Part shown: in pieces, positions 1 to 11,844 of the stretch
Numbering within the stretch: position 1 is the first letter of the stretch
Layout: each line of letters opens with the position of its first letter
Assembly: GCA_950106755.1 (NCBI GenBank)
Contig: OX467090.1
Coordinates: 2,170,001 to 2,234,000, forward strand
DNA from: Climacium dendroides
Lineage: Eukaryota; Streptophyta; Bryopsida; Hypnales; Climaciaceae
Reading direction: 5' to 3'
Length of the DNA: 64,000 bases
The notes under the pieces: generated by a model
Databases searched by the model: none
Told to the model about the DNA's origin: nothing
Seen by the model: only the letters and a program-made list of their open reading frames with translations
Made by a program: the position numbers and the translations under genes

Positions 1-1804
1 TGGCTGAAGCCACTGTGGCCAAATGCATTCATTTGACTCAACATTGCATTGCATGAAGCTTTCAGTATGAGGACTGGTATAGATTTAAGTGTTCGGACGG
101 GTCCAGTCCGTGCGTTTGAAGACGTCTAAATTTCTTGAATTTTTGCCAATTTGACGAATTTGACATTAGGTAGATGTGAGGTTGCAAGACTAAGGGCTTC
201 CATGGCAATGATTATCTGTTCCAAATTGTTGTTTTTCTTGAGTACAGACCCGGAATGCGGGGCGATATTCAAATGATCTCACAAGTTGGAGCGAGTCGGA
301 GTTCAGGATTATAACATCTGATCATGCTTTCTGCACAACCTACTACTCCTTGAGTTGATTCTCCCTGCCTTGATTAATTGATTCTCCAAAACGTGAATCC
401 TTTGTTCCGAGTGCTTTTGAAAATGTTTGCCACACGGGCATCAGGGACAGCCATAGTGACTACACACGCCTGCCAGGTTGTGATACAGCAGGCACAGAAG
501 TTTACATGAGTCCAAACTGCACATGAGCAAGCTTTTGCTCATTACAGTCAAGGTGATACATTTCTGTATTAATTAATTTATTATACTTCCCGGAGTCATT
601 CCCAGTTTCCAGTGTTGCCGCCGGACACAAATTGCAACAAGAAAACACTTTCTGTCACTGTTTGCGAGACTGATCGTCTTTGTTTACCCGAGCGGCTTCT
701 CCTACACTCTTCCATCTTCAGGAGAATGGATCAACGGGATCCAGAATTCCATGGGGCGTCTTGGGGGCGATACTAAAGTTTCTGATGTCAAACGCAGTTC
801 CTCGCTGGTTGATCTCCACTACGTACTTCTGTAATGAAATAAGATTGATGTCTTTCTTGTTGCTAATTTACAAGGGAGCTGTTTAAGAGTTCACCACTTA
901 AGAGATGGAAATGAATGTTCCAGATTTTCCACTAAAATAAGAGGTGGTAATGGCTTACGGAAGATGGTAGTATAATTTGTTTCATTGCCTAGTTCTTAGA
1001 GCTTTGTACAACCGAACGTCACGCCATTTCCTGCACCCAGAATCACACCAACTTCATGAAACTGACAGTACTATGGTGTAGCTTTAACAATTGTGTGTAT
1101 TATTGTCGTGGTCCCGATTTGAAGTTGGTCCATTGGATGCAGAAGAGAAATAATCCAGGTGATTTCGGCCTTAGTGGAAACTATGTTTCCGTGAACTCAG
1201 ATGTATACCTGTCATCATAGCGAAGAGAAAAATTGGTTGTGCTTCTCTTTGTTGGATATTGGAGAGTTTGGCAATTTAATTGCCAATGGCTATGTTGATA
1301 TCAATCATTGAAGGATAACTTGTTTCTGTAACTTGTTCCCTGGATATTATCCGAAGGCCAGGGATGATTTAGAAGGCGAATGTTAATTTTAGGTGCTTGC
1401 TTCTTGGCATAATGAGTGTTTTCCAGTTTTCCAGTTCCAGTTTTTTTTTTTCAGGGTTTAGAACTTAGGAAATTTGTATTAACAAGTTACATCTGGAGTG
1501 TTGTTCAATATTAAAGATACAATTTAAACCTCTTGTAGCCTTGTTGCTGCTTTACAGAGGGGACAGACAGCCTCTGACTAGTACTGAAAATGCTTTGTTT
1601 CAATCGCCATTGGTCAAGTATTATTTCTTTCTTGGTCTATACATGCAATGTTCGTCACTAATGTTGGTGATATAAAACTTTGCCCCATCTAAAATACATT
1701 CTTCACAATGTCATAAATCGAATTTGTCCTTTTGAATCTATGAATCCCTAGTTCTTATGGTTTACGGTGTGGAGGCTGAGATTCAAGTGGTTGTGCCTGT
1801 GCAG
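1..1804. other. No gene recognised
   Basis: No reading frame in this stretch resembles a protein family I know, and I see no transposon termini. The sequence is moderately AT-rich and less repeat-like than most of the window, so it may contain introns or flanks of the host gene suggested by the candidate exon that follows. Short frames such as 680-886 lack family resemblance and are not called. Confidence 0.4.
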
Positions 1805-2054
1805 GTGGGTTCCGTTCACAAAGGATCCTCGGAGACATCCATGATTCAAGAAATCTCTGGAGGAGTTTGCGGTTTGATGAAGATACATTTGCCGTCTCTC
1901 GTGATCACCCTGAAAGACCTTCCTTCCCCTATTTCGTAAGCTTTGAACTTAACGAGAATCCAAGCAGCTTGCAATACAACTACCGTGTAGATTCGTTGTT
2001 TCTCGCTCCCGCATGCTCTCTGGATGGCAACAGTCCCTCTTGCGACACTTCCAT
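1805..2054 (+). CDS. Candidate internal exon of an unidentified host gene
   Basis: A 250-base open stretch is bounded by a good acceptor (CTGTGCAG, ending at 1804) and a good donor (GTAAGG, from 2055). The frame passing through 1867 has protein-like composition, with the hydrophilic segment RFDEDTFAVSRDHPERPSFP followed by a mixed segment ending near NSPSCDTSM. I do not recognise the family. If this is an exon, the rest of the gene lies in the flanking non-repetitive sequence, and I could not place its other exons with confidence. It could also be a chance open frame. The evidence is the coincidence of frame and both splice sites, nothing more. Confidence 0.3.
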
Positions 2055-2867
2055 GTAAGGATTTTCCTCCTTTCTTATTTCTAAACTAAGCTCATCCAGA
2101 GGGTATGTGGTGGACACTGAGGCCGTGAACAAATTAACTTAGTTAGCCATCACGTTGATGGAAGGGGATGTGGATACACATAAGTTTTTTGTAAATGAGA
2201 ACAAGAAGAAAAAAAATAATGAACAATTGCAGCCCACGCTAGCCCCAATCGAGTTCTCCGTATAGACTTTGTCTGAAGATTTGAAGCTGGTTAGTATCGT
2301 TCTTGCTTTGGAAATGCTGTTCTCTGTAAGAGAAGGAGATTTGAGAGAAGATTAGAAATTTTTGCAAGATCTGGTGACAACAAATACGAATTGGATTTGG
2401 AAGGAATATATGATTAGGATTCCATTTAGAGTTCCTGGATTTGGCGATCCTACAGTACCAATGGTCAGCAGATTTGTGAGTTTCATTCTGTGAATCGTAT
2501 AAAGGCATCAAATTCATCAAGAATCTAAAAAGCTAAGAAAATATTCAAAGAGAGGAAACGTGGCTGAATTCTTGAATTCGATCGTTGGGGGTGCAAAGTT
2601 CGAATTGATTGATCGAATGTGAATCCCAAAACAATTTTTGAAATAACAATCAAGAATCAAGAATTCAGTAGGAGGAGTTGCAATGCCTTCACCTCCAATA
2701 AGATGTAACAATTTGTAGACTTTTGCCATCATTCTGGAAATTAAAATTTGTCAATTGTTTTACATTTTAGAATTTCAGTTTGAATTCTATATCCTAACAT
2801 TAACCTCGTATGCAATGGAAATCAGGTATTAATGATTGAAGACACGTAACTGTGCATCACTTATAGG
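2055..2867. other. No gene recognised
   Basis: AT-rich sequence after the candidate exon. Minus-strand frames at 2239-2732 have no recognisable motif. It may be intron or intergenic sequence. Confidence 0.35.
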
Positions 2868-2966
2868 CACGTTCCGAAGGTACTGGTACTGGGTTTAGGG
2901 TTTTAGGGTTTAGGATTAGGGTTTAGGGTTTAGGGTTACAAGAGTGTTCACGTTCCGAAGGTACTG
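2868..2966. repeat. Interstitial telomere-like array flanked by 18-bp direct repeats
   Basis: Positions 2891-2937 are a degenerate run of the plant telomere unit TTTAGGG (about six units, some with an extra T or a changed base). The array is bracketed by identical direct copies of CACGTTCCGAAGGTACTG at 2868-2885 and 2949-2966. Short interstitial telomere arrays are commonly attributed to telomerase or telomeric DNA joining at a repaired double-strand break. The bracketing duplication fits staggered-break repair, or a slippage duplication of the flank. Confidence 0.75.
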
Positions 2967-4064
2967 TTCATATTCTCTAATCCAAACTCATTGAAACTGA
3001 TGTGGAGAATTTTTTGGTGGATCCTCCCTGTCATCTGTTTTGGTGGATCTTTCTTTTTATGAAGATGTTGGGGCGTGCTCTATCTATTTCCTAGTGGAGG
3101 TGCTTGTCTTCACATGCCAATTCATTACCTCTTTGTATTGTCTTGAATTCGGTTTTGCTAGATTCATACGTTGTTACTAGTAGTTGCTGTCTTCCGTAAG
3201 GTTAGTTTTATAGAATCTTCAATAGGGAAAAGCATCAAATGCTCCTAAAATTATAGCCACAAGAGTAGGAAGAAGTTCTAGGTCACTTGTCCAATTTATG
3301 ATTGAGTTTAGGGTCTCAAATCTTCAAAGTCGAACCTTCAATGAATGGCAACGAAGTTTGAAATGCTTGAACAAACCGGCAGCTAGGTATAGGATTGACT
3401 TATACGTAAGTCAGTCACCTTGCACTACAAACATATGCAAGGAAATCGAATTAGAGATGTCATACCCCAAGCATTTGCAACCAGCCACAAGCAATGCCTC
3501 TATTACCTTGGAACTCATCCGAAGAGAAAAGTAGCAATTTTCTTGTACCCTTCCGGATAACAAAGGCCACCCACTCCATTTACCGATGATGTACACGTCC
3601 AACCCCACTTGGCAGACCTCCATATGGTACTCTTATTTCCCTTAAGTAAACCCAAGGTAGTATACATTGGATTTGTGAAGTTATAGGATCAACTTCAATT
3701 TAGATTAGTGCCCCTTTTGGGGGGCAAGAGGTGCTCAGGGGTTAACTACAGGTGTGCAGCAATAGTAGTCTTAGTATGATCTCTATGTTCCCACGTGTTG
3801 TTATGTATATCTGTATTGTTAGTAGAGGTGGCCCACTTTGGCACAGTTCGCCACAATGCCTATTTTTGAGTAGGCTACGAAATGGGCATTTTCCATACTT
3901 AATAGAAAAGGATGTTTGGCCTTTGTGTTGGTGGTCCTCGTATTGTTCCATTGCACTGTGCATTGGTATGAAATACCAAATTATACTTGAAATGTTGCAA
4001 TGTTTTTGGCATCCAACGTAGACGTACAATTGGTGATGTGAGCGAAGTCACATCACTGTGCCTA
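2967..4064. other. No gene recognised; 5' flank or eroded 5' end of CACTA element 1
   Basis: Frames at 3298-3534, 3411-3623 and 3742-4102 have no family resemblance. Somewhere before 4065 the CACTA element should begin, but I found no CACTA terminus matching its 3' end. A CACTACAA string at 3423 lacks the following bases and the matching duplication. Confidence 0.4.
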
Positions 4065-4358
4065 GTCATATCATGTAACCTGAATTGTATCTTGACAAAC
4101 ATGACTGTACCGACTCATGTCATGTAACGTGAGTTGTATTTCAACTTATATGACTGTACCAAGTCATGTCATGTAACTTTAGTTGTATCTCGACTAACAT
4201 GACTGTATCAAGTCATGCCATGTAACATGAGTTGTATGTCGACTTATATGACTGTAGTCAGTCATGTCATGTAAGTTGAGTAATATCTTGACTTATATAA
4301 CTGTATTTAGTCATGTCATGTAACTTGAATTGTATGTAGACTTCTAAGACTATACCGA
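4065..4358. repeat. 49-bp tandem repeat, six copies (5' subterminal block of CACTA 1)
   Basis: The anchor GTCATGTCATGTAAC recurs at 4065, 4114, 4163, 4212, 4261 and 4310, a period of 49 bp. Each unit contains a core like TATGACTGTA, shared with the motif field at the 3' end. In CACTA elements, subterminal repeats are the usual binding sites for an element-encoded DNA-binding protein. Confidence 0.85.
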
Positions 4359-4462
4359 GTAAAGTTTAGGCATTCACAGGAATGAACGTAATTATTGTAA
4401 ATAATTTTTATGACTCTAGAGTAGTCATAGCCATATTGCAATAGTCATGTTAATGTTCAATT

Positions 4463-5432
4463 ATGACTAATCCAAAAGTGATTGAAATATATGACATTGA
4501 CATTTTCTTTGTAGTGCATATCAGGGAAGTACACAACATGTCTGAGGGAGAGCTTCAAAGTTTGCAAGAGCTACGATTATGGCAAGAAGAAGAAATTCAA
4601 GCAGATAACATGCGTCTAACAAAGTACCCATGCCCCTGCATGAAGTGTGCAGGAGGAAAAGTGCTTGATAGACGTACAATTCGAAAACATCTTCGCAGCA
4701 AGAAGAGGGACCCAGCTTTTACGGCCTCTATCTTGGTAAGGACATTGAAAATAATGAATTGTTTATTAAAAAAATACTATACTTTTGTCAATGATATACC
4801 TCTACATTGTTTTATTAAAGTTTCAATGACTTGTGTAGGCCTTGTGGAGACCCTATGTGGAAGCCTCCTCTTTGGTTTCTTTACAAACATTTGTAAGAGA
4901 GACACATACTTCAACGAATGGCACACTGAAAGGAACGTCTACAAGAGTAGTGGCTTTAGAGAAGTGGAGGTCAAATGTGTGTGATGGACAGTGGTGTGAT
5001 GGTCCCATACCGAAACTAACAATATTTTCCTATTGGCAAAGAAATTGGGATGTGAAGGTATCAATGTTTCCTTTCATGGATTGGGGTCTTTTTGCCCTGC
5101 AACCCGCGAAAAAAGGGGAAGAGTTACTTCCCTTTGTAGGACCCCAGTACATACTAACAGAGTATAAAATTTTGAAGAAGGGACGGCCTCGCATAAAGTC
5201 ATATGTGATGGAAGTTGAGCCGGACTTGTATATAGACAGAGATGTATTGAAAGGAAATGTAGCCGGATTTATTAATAGTTCTATAGGTCGAGAGGAGTTA
5301 GGGAACGTCATGTGGGAGTTTCGCATGCTGCCCAAACCATGGAACAATTTGGAGTGGGGATATGTAATGACAATAGCGTCAAGGGATATTGTGGCTGGAG
5401 AGGAACTCTATGCACATTACTATGTCAATTGA
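4463..5432 (+). CDS. CACTA-borne SET-domain protein with N-terminal CPC zinc motif
   Basis: Two exons, 4463-4735 and 4839-5432, are joined by a 103-base GT-AG intron (donor GTAAGG, acceptor TGTGTAG) with codons in phase 0. Exon 1 has the transposon-associated zinc-type motif YPCPCMKC...RRTIRKHL. Exon 2 ends in a recognisable SET fold: GLFA, KGEEL, the core GNVAGFINSS, and ASRDIVAGEELYAHY near the stop. SET domains transfer methyl groups from S-adenosylmethionine to lysines, usually in histones. The canonical NHSC is NSS here and no pre-SET or post-SET cysteines are visible, so activity is doubtful. ATG 4463 is the first start; ATG 4538 (MSEGELQ) looks more natural. It lies 510 bases upstream of tnp2 on the same strand, inside the element. 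It could be a captured host fragment or an element protein. The frame has no stops, unlike tnp2. Confidence 0.8.
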
Positions 5433-5941
5433 AAAACGTATTGTCAAATGAATAGGAACATTGAATTTTTCTAAAAAACTATGCTTAGTCACACTTCGTA
5501 TTCAGTCATATTGTGTAGTTAGCAATGTTATTGAGGCCCACTATATGTAGTGGAATATGATGGTAGAGTGCCAAATAGTGTCAATTGTTTACATGTGTTT
5601 TGGCCTTATGGAAAAATAGATCATGAACATGAAATTGTGTATTCATGACATAGTAAGGAAAAATGATAATTATTTTTAATGAATTCTAAGCATACAATGA
5701 ATTAAAGAAAATTGATTTTTTTGCCAATTTATAAAAACTAAAATTGATAATCATTTCTTTGACTTAAGAAATCCTATTTGGAGTGCTAATTGAAATGTTC
5801 ATGATCATTATCCACCAGTACAGAATGCTATATTTTATTATGATCACGTCCCACAAGTTTGCATGTTCCAATGATTAATTTTACAATAAACTTATATATG
5901 CATGTGGTACACATGGACTACTACAAGATGACTATGCTCAT

Positions 5942-8900
5942 GTGGACCTCCGATTGCATAAACGAAGAAGTGTTCGAGGAGAGCCTGTTCAACGAGACCC
6001 CTCTACAAATGTTGGAGAGGTAGATGTGCTCCGTATGGTAACAGAGTGCTTTAACAAGTATGACAACATACATGTCCGTGGAGAAGGAATTGAGAATATT
6101 ATGACGGACACACTTGAGGATGCAACAGATGAAGATGGTTTGAGGAAAAATGATTTACGAGGTTCATACACTAACAATCTTGACGAGAGAGTGGATGCCA
6201 ACAATGACCGAATGGAGAGAGAGGGGACTTCAACCAACATGGAAGATGTAACTAGCGTGGATATGAATGTTCTTTTGCAAGAAGCACAAACTCCTTTGTA
6301 CGTGGGAAGCGATTCCAACCGTTTGATGTCCACACTTATGTTGCTAGTGAGTTGCACTACTCATAGTGTCCCTAATAGTTTTGTTGATGAATTGTTGAAG
6401 TTGTTGACAGAGACCATATTACCAAAGGAGAATTCACTTCCCAAATCATTTTATGAAGCCAAAAGTCTTTTGATGAAGTTGAGGTTGTCATACAATTCCA
6501 TACATGCGTGTAGAGATGGATGTTGTTTGTTCCGCAACGAACTACAAGACGCAGTAGAGTGCCCTACTTGCCACAAATCCCAATATGTAGAGAACTCCAA
6601 CAGTGTACCAGTGAAAGTATTGAGACACTTCCCTTTGATTCCACGATTAAGAAGAATGTATAGCAATACACAGTTGGTGGAGTTCATGAAATGGCATGTA
6701 GGTGGGAAAAGCAAAGACAAGGTGATGAAATCAGTTGTAGATTCCAAGGCTTGGAATCATGTGAACAACAAGTGGCAATGGTTTGCTAAAGACGAGCGCA
6801 ATGTCAGACTTGGCTTGGCATTGGATGGTGTGAATCCATTTCAGAACCAAAGCCTTAGCCATTCAACTTGGCCAATGATTATGCTCAACTACAATCTTCC
6901 CCCTTGGTTGGTGACAAAAAATTTCTTTATGATGCTGACGTTAATCATTCTAGGAAAAGAGAGTGTAACAGAGAAGAACATAGATGTGTACTTGGCACCA
7001 TTGATTGAGGAGCTTCAAGAACTATGGAGAAGGGTTGATTGTTTAGACAGATCTTGCAAAAACTCAGAAGTGAAATCATTCAAGTTACATGGCATTCTCA
7101 TGTGGACGGTGAATGACTTTCTAGCATATGGATTAATCTCAAGTCAAGTAACAAAATGATATAGAGCATGTCCTGTATGTGGGCCACATATAGTAACTAA
7201 GCGTTCTAAAGTCTTGAGAAAAAACTTGTATATGGGGCACAAACGATACTTGCCTATGACTCATCAGTGGAAACGACAGAGGGGTACATTTGATGGTGAA
7301 GTGGATGTAAGACCTCCACCTAGAAGGATGACTAGTCGAGAACAACTTTGTTATGCAGAAGAGCGAGAGGAATGGTTGACAAAGTCTCGTGAACATGGAA
7401 TAGAAGATTTGGCAGATCCAGTACATAAGCACGGAGTGAAGAGGAGGACATGTCTGTATGACTTGCTGTACTGGAAAGTAAGTGGGTGTGGGAATTTGAG
7501 GTTTTTTGTAATTTATGAAATTGCTTCTTGAAGTGATAAGAAATATACTAGTCTATTACAATTTTTGTCTTATAAATCAAAATATTGTGACATATTAGAG
7601 GTAGTTATATGAATGAAATGATTGAACATAGTCATAATGTATGCAATTTGTAACACCCGGAAGTCATTATGCAGGATCTTTTGATTCGACACACATTGGA
7701 CGTCATGCATTGTGAGAAGAACATCACCGAGAATATGTTGAAGACCTTGTATGGAAAAAAAGACTCCTTGGAAGTCCGTTTGGACATGAAGGAGGCAGGT
7801 GTACGTAAACATCTTTGGCCCATACCTGGGAAAAAACCTAGGAGCGTCATATTACCTCGTTCATCTTACACATTCACGAAACAGGAACGTCAGGTCTTCG
7901 TAGATGGAATTCGAACATTGCAAACACCCACCCAATATGTGGGTCAATTGAAGAAGCATGTGCATGTGAATGGGACCATGAAGGGTTTGAAATCACATGA
8001 CTACCATGTCCTCATGCAACAAGTTTTACCACTCAATGTTCGTACAGTGCTAACAAAAGAGGTACGAAAAGCTATAATCATCTTGAGCCGTGTATTTAGG
8101 AGGATATGTGCTAAGACCATTGATACCAATGCTCTTGATGAATTGAAGTCAGATATGGTGATAGCATTATGCATGCTGGAGAAAGAGTTCCCACCATCTT
8201 TTTTTGACATCATGAGCCACTTAGTTGTCCACCTTGTGGAAGAAGTAGAAATTTGCGGACCTGTTCATACACGTTGGATGTATCCCATTGAAAGATATTT
8301 GAAGACACTAAAAGGATATGTCAGGAATCGGGCTTGACCGGAGGGTAGCATGGCTGAAGGCTACGCTGTGGTGGAAGCACTGGGGTTCTGTACTGAATAC
8401 ATGCAGGAGTATACAGTGACTACCCGAAGAGTGTGGAATGACAAAGAAGATCCATCAATGTATGACGAAATTTTGGAAGGCAGTGGACGAGCACGCCACC
8501 TATCAAGTGAACTGCAACAATGGATTCATGAGTTTGTATTGAACAATGCGGCACCGTTGGAGGAGTGGAGGAGGTGAGGTCCTATAAAAGAAAGAACCCC
8601 CCTACTGCATAAGAGCATTTAGAATCAAATGTTGACAATAATAATGTTTTTTTCCATCCCATAGAAGAAAAAAGATCCATCACTCTTTGTGTTCCCATTT
8701 AGAAATGCAATATAAATCTCATATATGAAATTGTAACTACACATAGTCATGTCCTAACATTTCTGTGAGAACAACATTAGTGTATTTGTTTTTTTGTTAA
8801 CTACTTCAGTGATTGCGTTTTTGACTAAATCTAGCAATCTAATTGCATTTATGACTGCAACGAGTATTGTAAGTGCATGTATGATTCAAAGTAGTATTAG

Positions 8901-9957
8901 GTTTGTAAATCAGAATGAACTCACACATTCAATTATTAAATGACGTAGGAGGCATGAAGATGACATGCGCCGTCGTGAAAGAGAGCGACAAGAGTATAGG
9001 CGTAAAAAACATCAAAGTCGAGTAGTGTACCCGACTGAAATGTGCGACGAAAAGTTCCATATTTGGTTTCCAAAGGCAGTGCTAAAAGCTATAGAAGTCA
9101 GTACAGAAGAAGTGGATAAAGATGTGAGGACTCTAATCACTAGAAGAAACCCGTGTTTAACTTGACGGATTTTTTTGCGCATCATGTTACAATTTCATGT
9201 TTTTATGTCAAAAATTACGTCCAATGTAACATCATCCGTCAAGTTAAACACGGGTTTCTTCTAGTGAATGTTACCTCCATCAGATCGAGCCAAGTCATAT
9301 CGTTCCATGTATGCATTTGGAAACCACATTCGTGTTTGAAGCGTTGAGAAGAAATTGACAGTAATGGACTTAGGAATAGCAGCAACCTTTAAACAACTTT
9401 GTCGAGCAGGCGCAAAAGATAAAAACATGAAGAACTCAAAGCTAGAGTACGTAGGGTGGGTGGAGGAAATCCTATCTGTAGATTATGGGCAGTTCGAGGT
9501 AGTGGTACTATATTGCAATTGGGTGGTTGCAAACATGAAGGGCGATGGAGCCACTATGAAGCGTGATGAGTATGGATTCACTAGTGTGAATTTCGATAGA
9601 TTGATTCATTACTCAGCACAATTGTTTGCATTCCCTCTCCACATTGAACAAGTATTTTTTGCATCAGACAAGGCCAGACATGGATGGGAAGTTGTACTCC
9701 GTAGGGAACCGAGAGGTGTTCGATTGTTCTCTGAACATGAAGGAACAACTGAAGTGGAGTGCATATCCCTTGGGAAGACAACAGAGTTTCACAGACTCAA
9801 AGCCACAGATTTGTTTGAAGACCTCATACCAAAAACACCCATCTTGTGTGATGCAGTGGAAGTAGAAGCTGATGTGGTGGCAATTGCATTGCAACGTCTA
9901 CAACAAGACGAAGTACATGTGGATGACCTACAATATTGTGATGGAGATTGTAATTGA
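5942..9957 (+). pseudogene. CACTA transposase (tnp2 / Transposase_21 with DUF4218 and DUF4216), decayed
   Basis: This is the element's DDE-type transposase. The tnp2 core covers 5942-7477, with motifs HACRDGCCLF, CPTCHKSQY, VLRHFPLIPRLRRMY, RNVRLGLALDGVNPF and DVYLAPLIEEL. The DUF4218-type region covers 7675-8573 (LDVMHCEKN, GLKSHDYHVLMQQ, RWMYPIER). The DUF4216-type region covers about 9270-9957 (LSVDYGQFEVVVLYCNW, DEYGFTSVNFDRL). I place introns at 7478-7674 (GTAAGT/TGCAG) and 8574-8948 (GTGAGG/CGTAG); both rejoin the frame. Breaks: TGA at 7157-7159; TGA at 8335-8337, where relatives have Arg before PEGS; TGA at 9337-9339; and a 129-bp MITE at 9138-9266, whose removal with one AAT restores phase. 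The N terminus is unclear: no in-frame ATG precedes 6032. The family assignment is firm and the gene is dead. Confidence 0.9.
9138..9266. mobile_element. 129-bp CACTA-type foldback MITE inside tnp2
   Basis: The terminal inverted repeats begin CACTAGAAGAAACCCGTGTT and extend for about 33 bp with near-perfect complementarity. A short unpaired middle makes the element a hairpin. The target duplication is AAT (9135-9137 and 9267-9269), the 3-bp length typical of CACTA elements. It interrupts the DUF4216-side exon of tnp2, so it arrived after that exon was in place. It has no coding capacity. Confidence 0.9.
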
Positions 9958-10371
9958 GTTCAAGAACATGCCCAAAAGTATAATACATAAACTTTTCTTT
10001 CATATTCTGAATTGAGTATTTTCAAAAGAATTGCATTGAATACATAACATACAAATATAGTGCAAAAGTTTTCTTGTCATTAGAGGAAGGTGACATACAA
10101 GGGATACTGTATGGTGTATTGTAGATTGGATAGTGAATGCGCCTGTGTAGAAGTTGGGTGAGATTATGTGTTGTCATTGAAATTCAATAGTGAAGTTGTA
10201 TATGTCATTTGTATTAGCAGAAAATCAAGAATCTAAACGTTTAAAATCATGATTGTCTGAGAATGCCTCTATTGTGTGAAGTACATGTGAAGGTCAAGAA
10301 GAAACTGTTGGAAGGAAGTACAACCTGTAGAAGAAAAGGTCACTAACTAGAAAATTTAATTAGAAAATAAT
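9958..10371 (+). other. 3' untranslated or spacer sequence of CACTA 1
   Basis: AT-rich sequence between the end of the tnp2 frame and the start of the ATGACTG motif field. I see no coding frame. Confidence 0.5.
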
Positions 10372-10951
10372 GACAGCAAAGTATGACTAATAGAAAAACA
10401 CGACTGACATAAAATAGGACTATAAAATAGGACTAGCAGACAAATATGATTGGAAAATATGACTGACCAAATAAATGACTGCAAAATATAACTAGCCAAA
10501 TATATGACTGCAAAATATGACTAGCAATAAATATGACTGCAAAATATGACTGGCAAAATAATATGATTGACATAAAATATGACTATAAAATATGACTAGC
10601 AGAAAATATGACTGAAAAATATGACTGCCAAAAAAATATGACTACAAAATATGACTGACAAAATAATATGACTTACATAAAATATGACTTACATAAAATA
10701 TGACTGACGAATATGACTGGCAGGAAAATATGACTGAAAAATATGATTGACAAAAAAATATGACTACAAAATATGATAGCCCGAAAATATGACTGCAAAA
10801 TATGATTGACAAAATAATATGACTGACAAATATGACTGGCAAGAATATATGACTGGAAAATATGACTGACAAAAAAATATGACTGGAAAATACAACTGAA
10901 ACAAGAATATGACTATGCACTCACCTGCCCAAATTTTCATTGGGTTACCTG

Positions 10952-10982
<31 letters not shown>

Positions 10983-11240
10983 GGAAATATGACTGAAAAA
11001 TATGATTGAAAAAAAAATATGACTAGTAATATGATTGGGCGTTCCCTAAATATGTTCCCACACGTTCCCTATGAAATATAACATGTTCCCCATGGGCGTA
11101 TAGTATACGTATATGTAGTACAAAGTCAAAATATGACTAGCAGTTATATTTCCCAGTCATATTTCTACAGAAGACTTGGGCCTCTCAAAATATGACTGCA
11201 AGCAGTCGCCAGTCATCCTTAGTCATAATTCTGTAGTCAT
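10372..11240. repeat. 3' subterminal ATGACTG motif field of CACTA 1, with a 29-A tract
   Basis: The core AATATGACTG or close variants recurs every 10-22 bp, several dozen times, mostly in one orientation up to 10920. After the break at 10921-10980 it appears in both orientations. A run of 29 A residues sits at 10952-10980. A minus-strand open frame across 10642-10920 is a by-product of the repeat and not a gene. The arrangement is what is expected of binding sites for a CACTA subterminal-binding protein. Confidence 0.85.
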
Positions 11241-11263
11241 AAAACCCTGCCATTGTTGTAGTG

Positions 11264-11844
11264 TGTAGGGAAAACCTTGACGAAAGCAAAGAACGAGCAA
11301 ATGATGGGCAAGCCTAAGAAAGCTCGTGTATCTTTAATAGTACAAGAGAAAAGAGGGGAAAATCAAACACTTTCATCAAACGATGAAGACGACACCATGA
11401 ATGATGAAGATGATGGATTCTAATCAAGAGAGTACATTAGCGGGGCAGAGGTGAAAGGAGATAGTGATTACCACCCCTAGGCATTCAAATTTAGAAAGGA
11501 TTTGAATCAAGAACATTTATAGAACTTAGTGCTCAAATGCTTACGATTTAGAGAGATGAATAGCTAAGATTTATTAGTTTCTCAGAGCATTTCTTAGTAG
11601 TACAAGCTTGTCAATTTATCTTGAAAAAATTAATCAAACTATCATTTTGGGGGGATTTTGTCCTAAATGATATTGAAGAAATCTTCATTGTGTGATTTTT
11701 TGTTCTAAATTTCAAGTGTATAACACGTAAAAAATTTTGAAGCGCCAAAATTCACAAATATGTAAAAAGAACCCTAAAACAAAATGAAAACCATGCAAAA
11801 TTGCAAAATACAAACCCTCACTCACTCACTGCGTAAACCCCTTG
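11264..11844. other. Spacer between the two CACTA elements
   Basis: A short plus-strand stretch near 11280-11425 has lysine-rich then acidic composition (KPKKARVSL and NDEDDTMNDEDDG) before a stop, and could be a remnant of a coding exon. I do not recognise it. The rest is AT-rich without features. Confidence 0.35.

Larger units (their letters stand above)
4065..11263 (+). mobile_element. CACTA (En/Spm) element 1, 5' terminus not found, carrying a SET-domain gene
   Basis: The unit comprises a 49-bp tandem repeat block (4065-4358), a two-exon gene with a SET domain (4463-5432), a decayed tnp2 transposase with DUF4218 and DUF4216 regions (5942-9957), a long field of ATGACTG motifs (about 10372-11240), and a right terminus at 11249-11263. 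On the minus strand that terminus reads CACTACAACAATGGC. The left repeats and right field share the core ATATGACTG, which is why I place them in one element. The 5' inverted repeat is missing or too diverged, so the target duplication (TGT expected from the right flank) is unverified. Stops in tnp2 and an inserted MITE show that this copy is dead for transposase. The SET gene remains open. Confidence 0.85.

Noticed and set aside
3423..3430. CACTACAA as the 5' end of CACTA 1
   Set aside because: The following bases do not match the 3' terminus and the preceding triplet (TTG) does not match the right flank (TGT).
3742..4102. Overlapping open frames on both strands
   Set aside because: No family resemblance, and both strands are open equally well.
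10642..10920. Minus-strand open frame rich in Ser/His/Ile/Phe
   Set aside because: It is a direct product of the ATGACTG repeat field and has no independent coding character.
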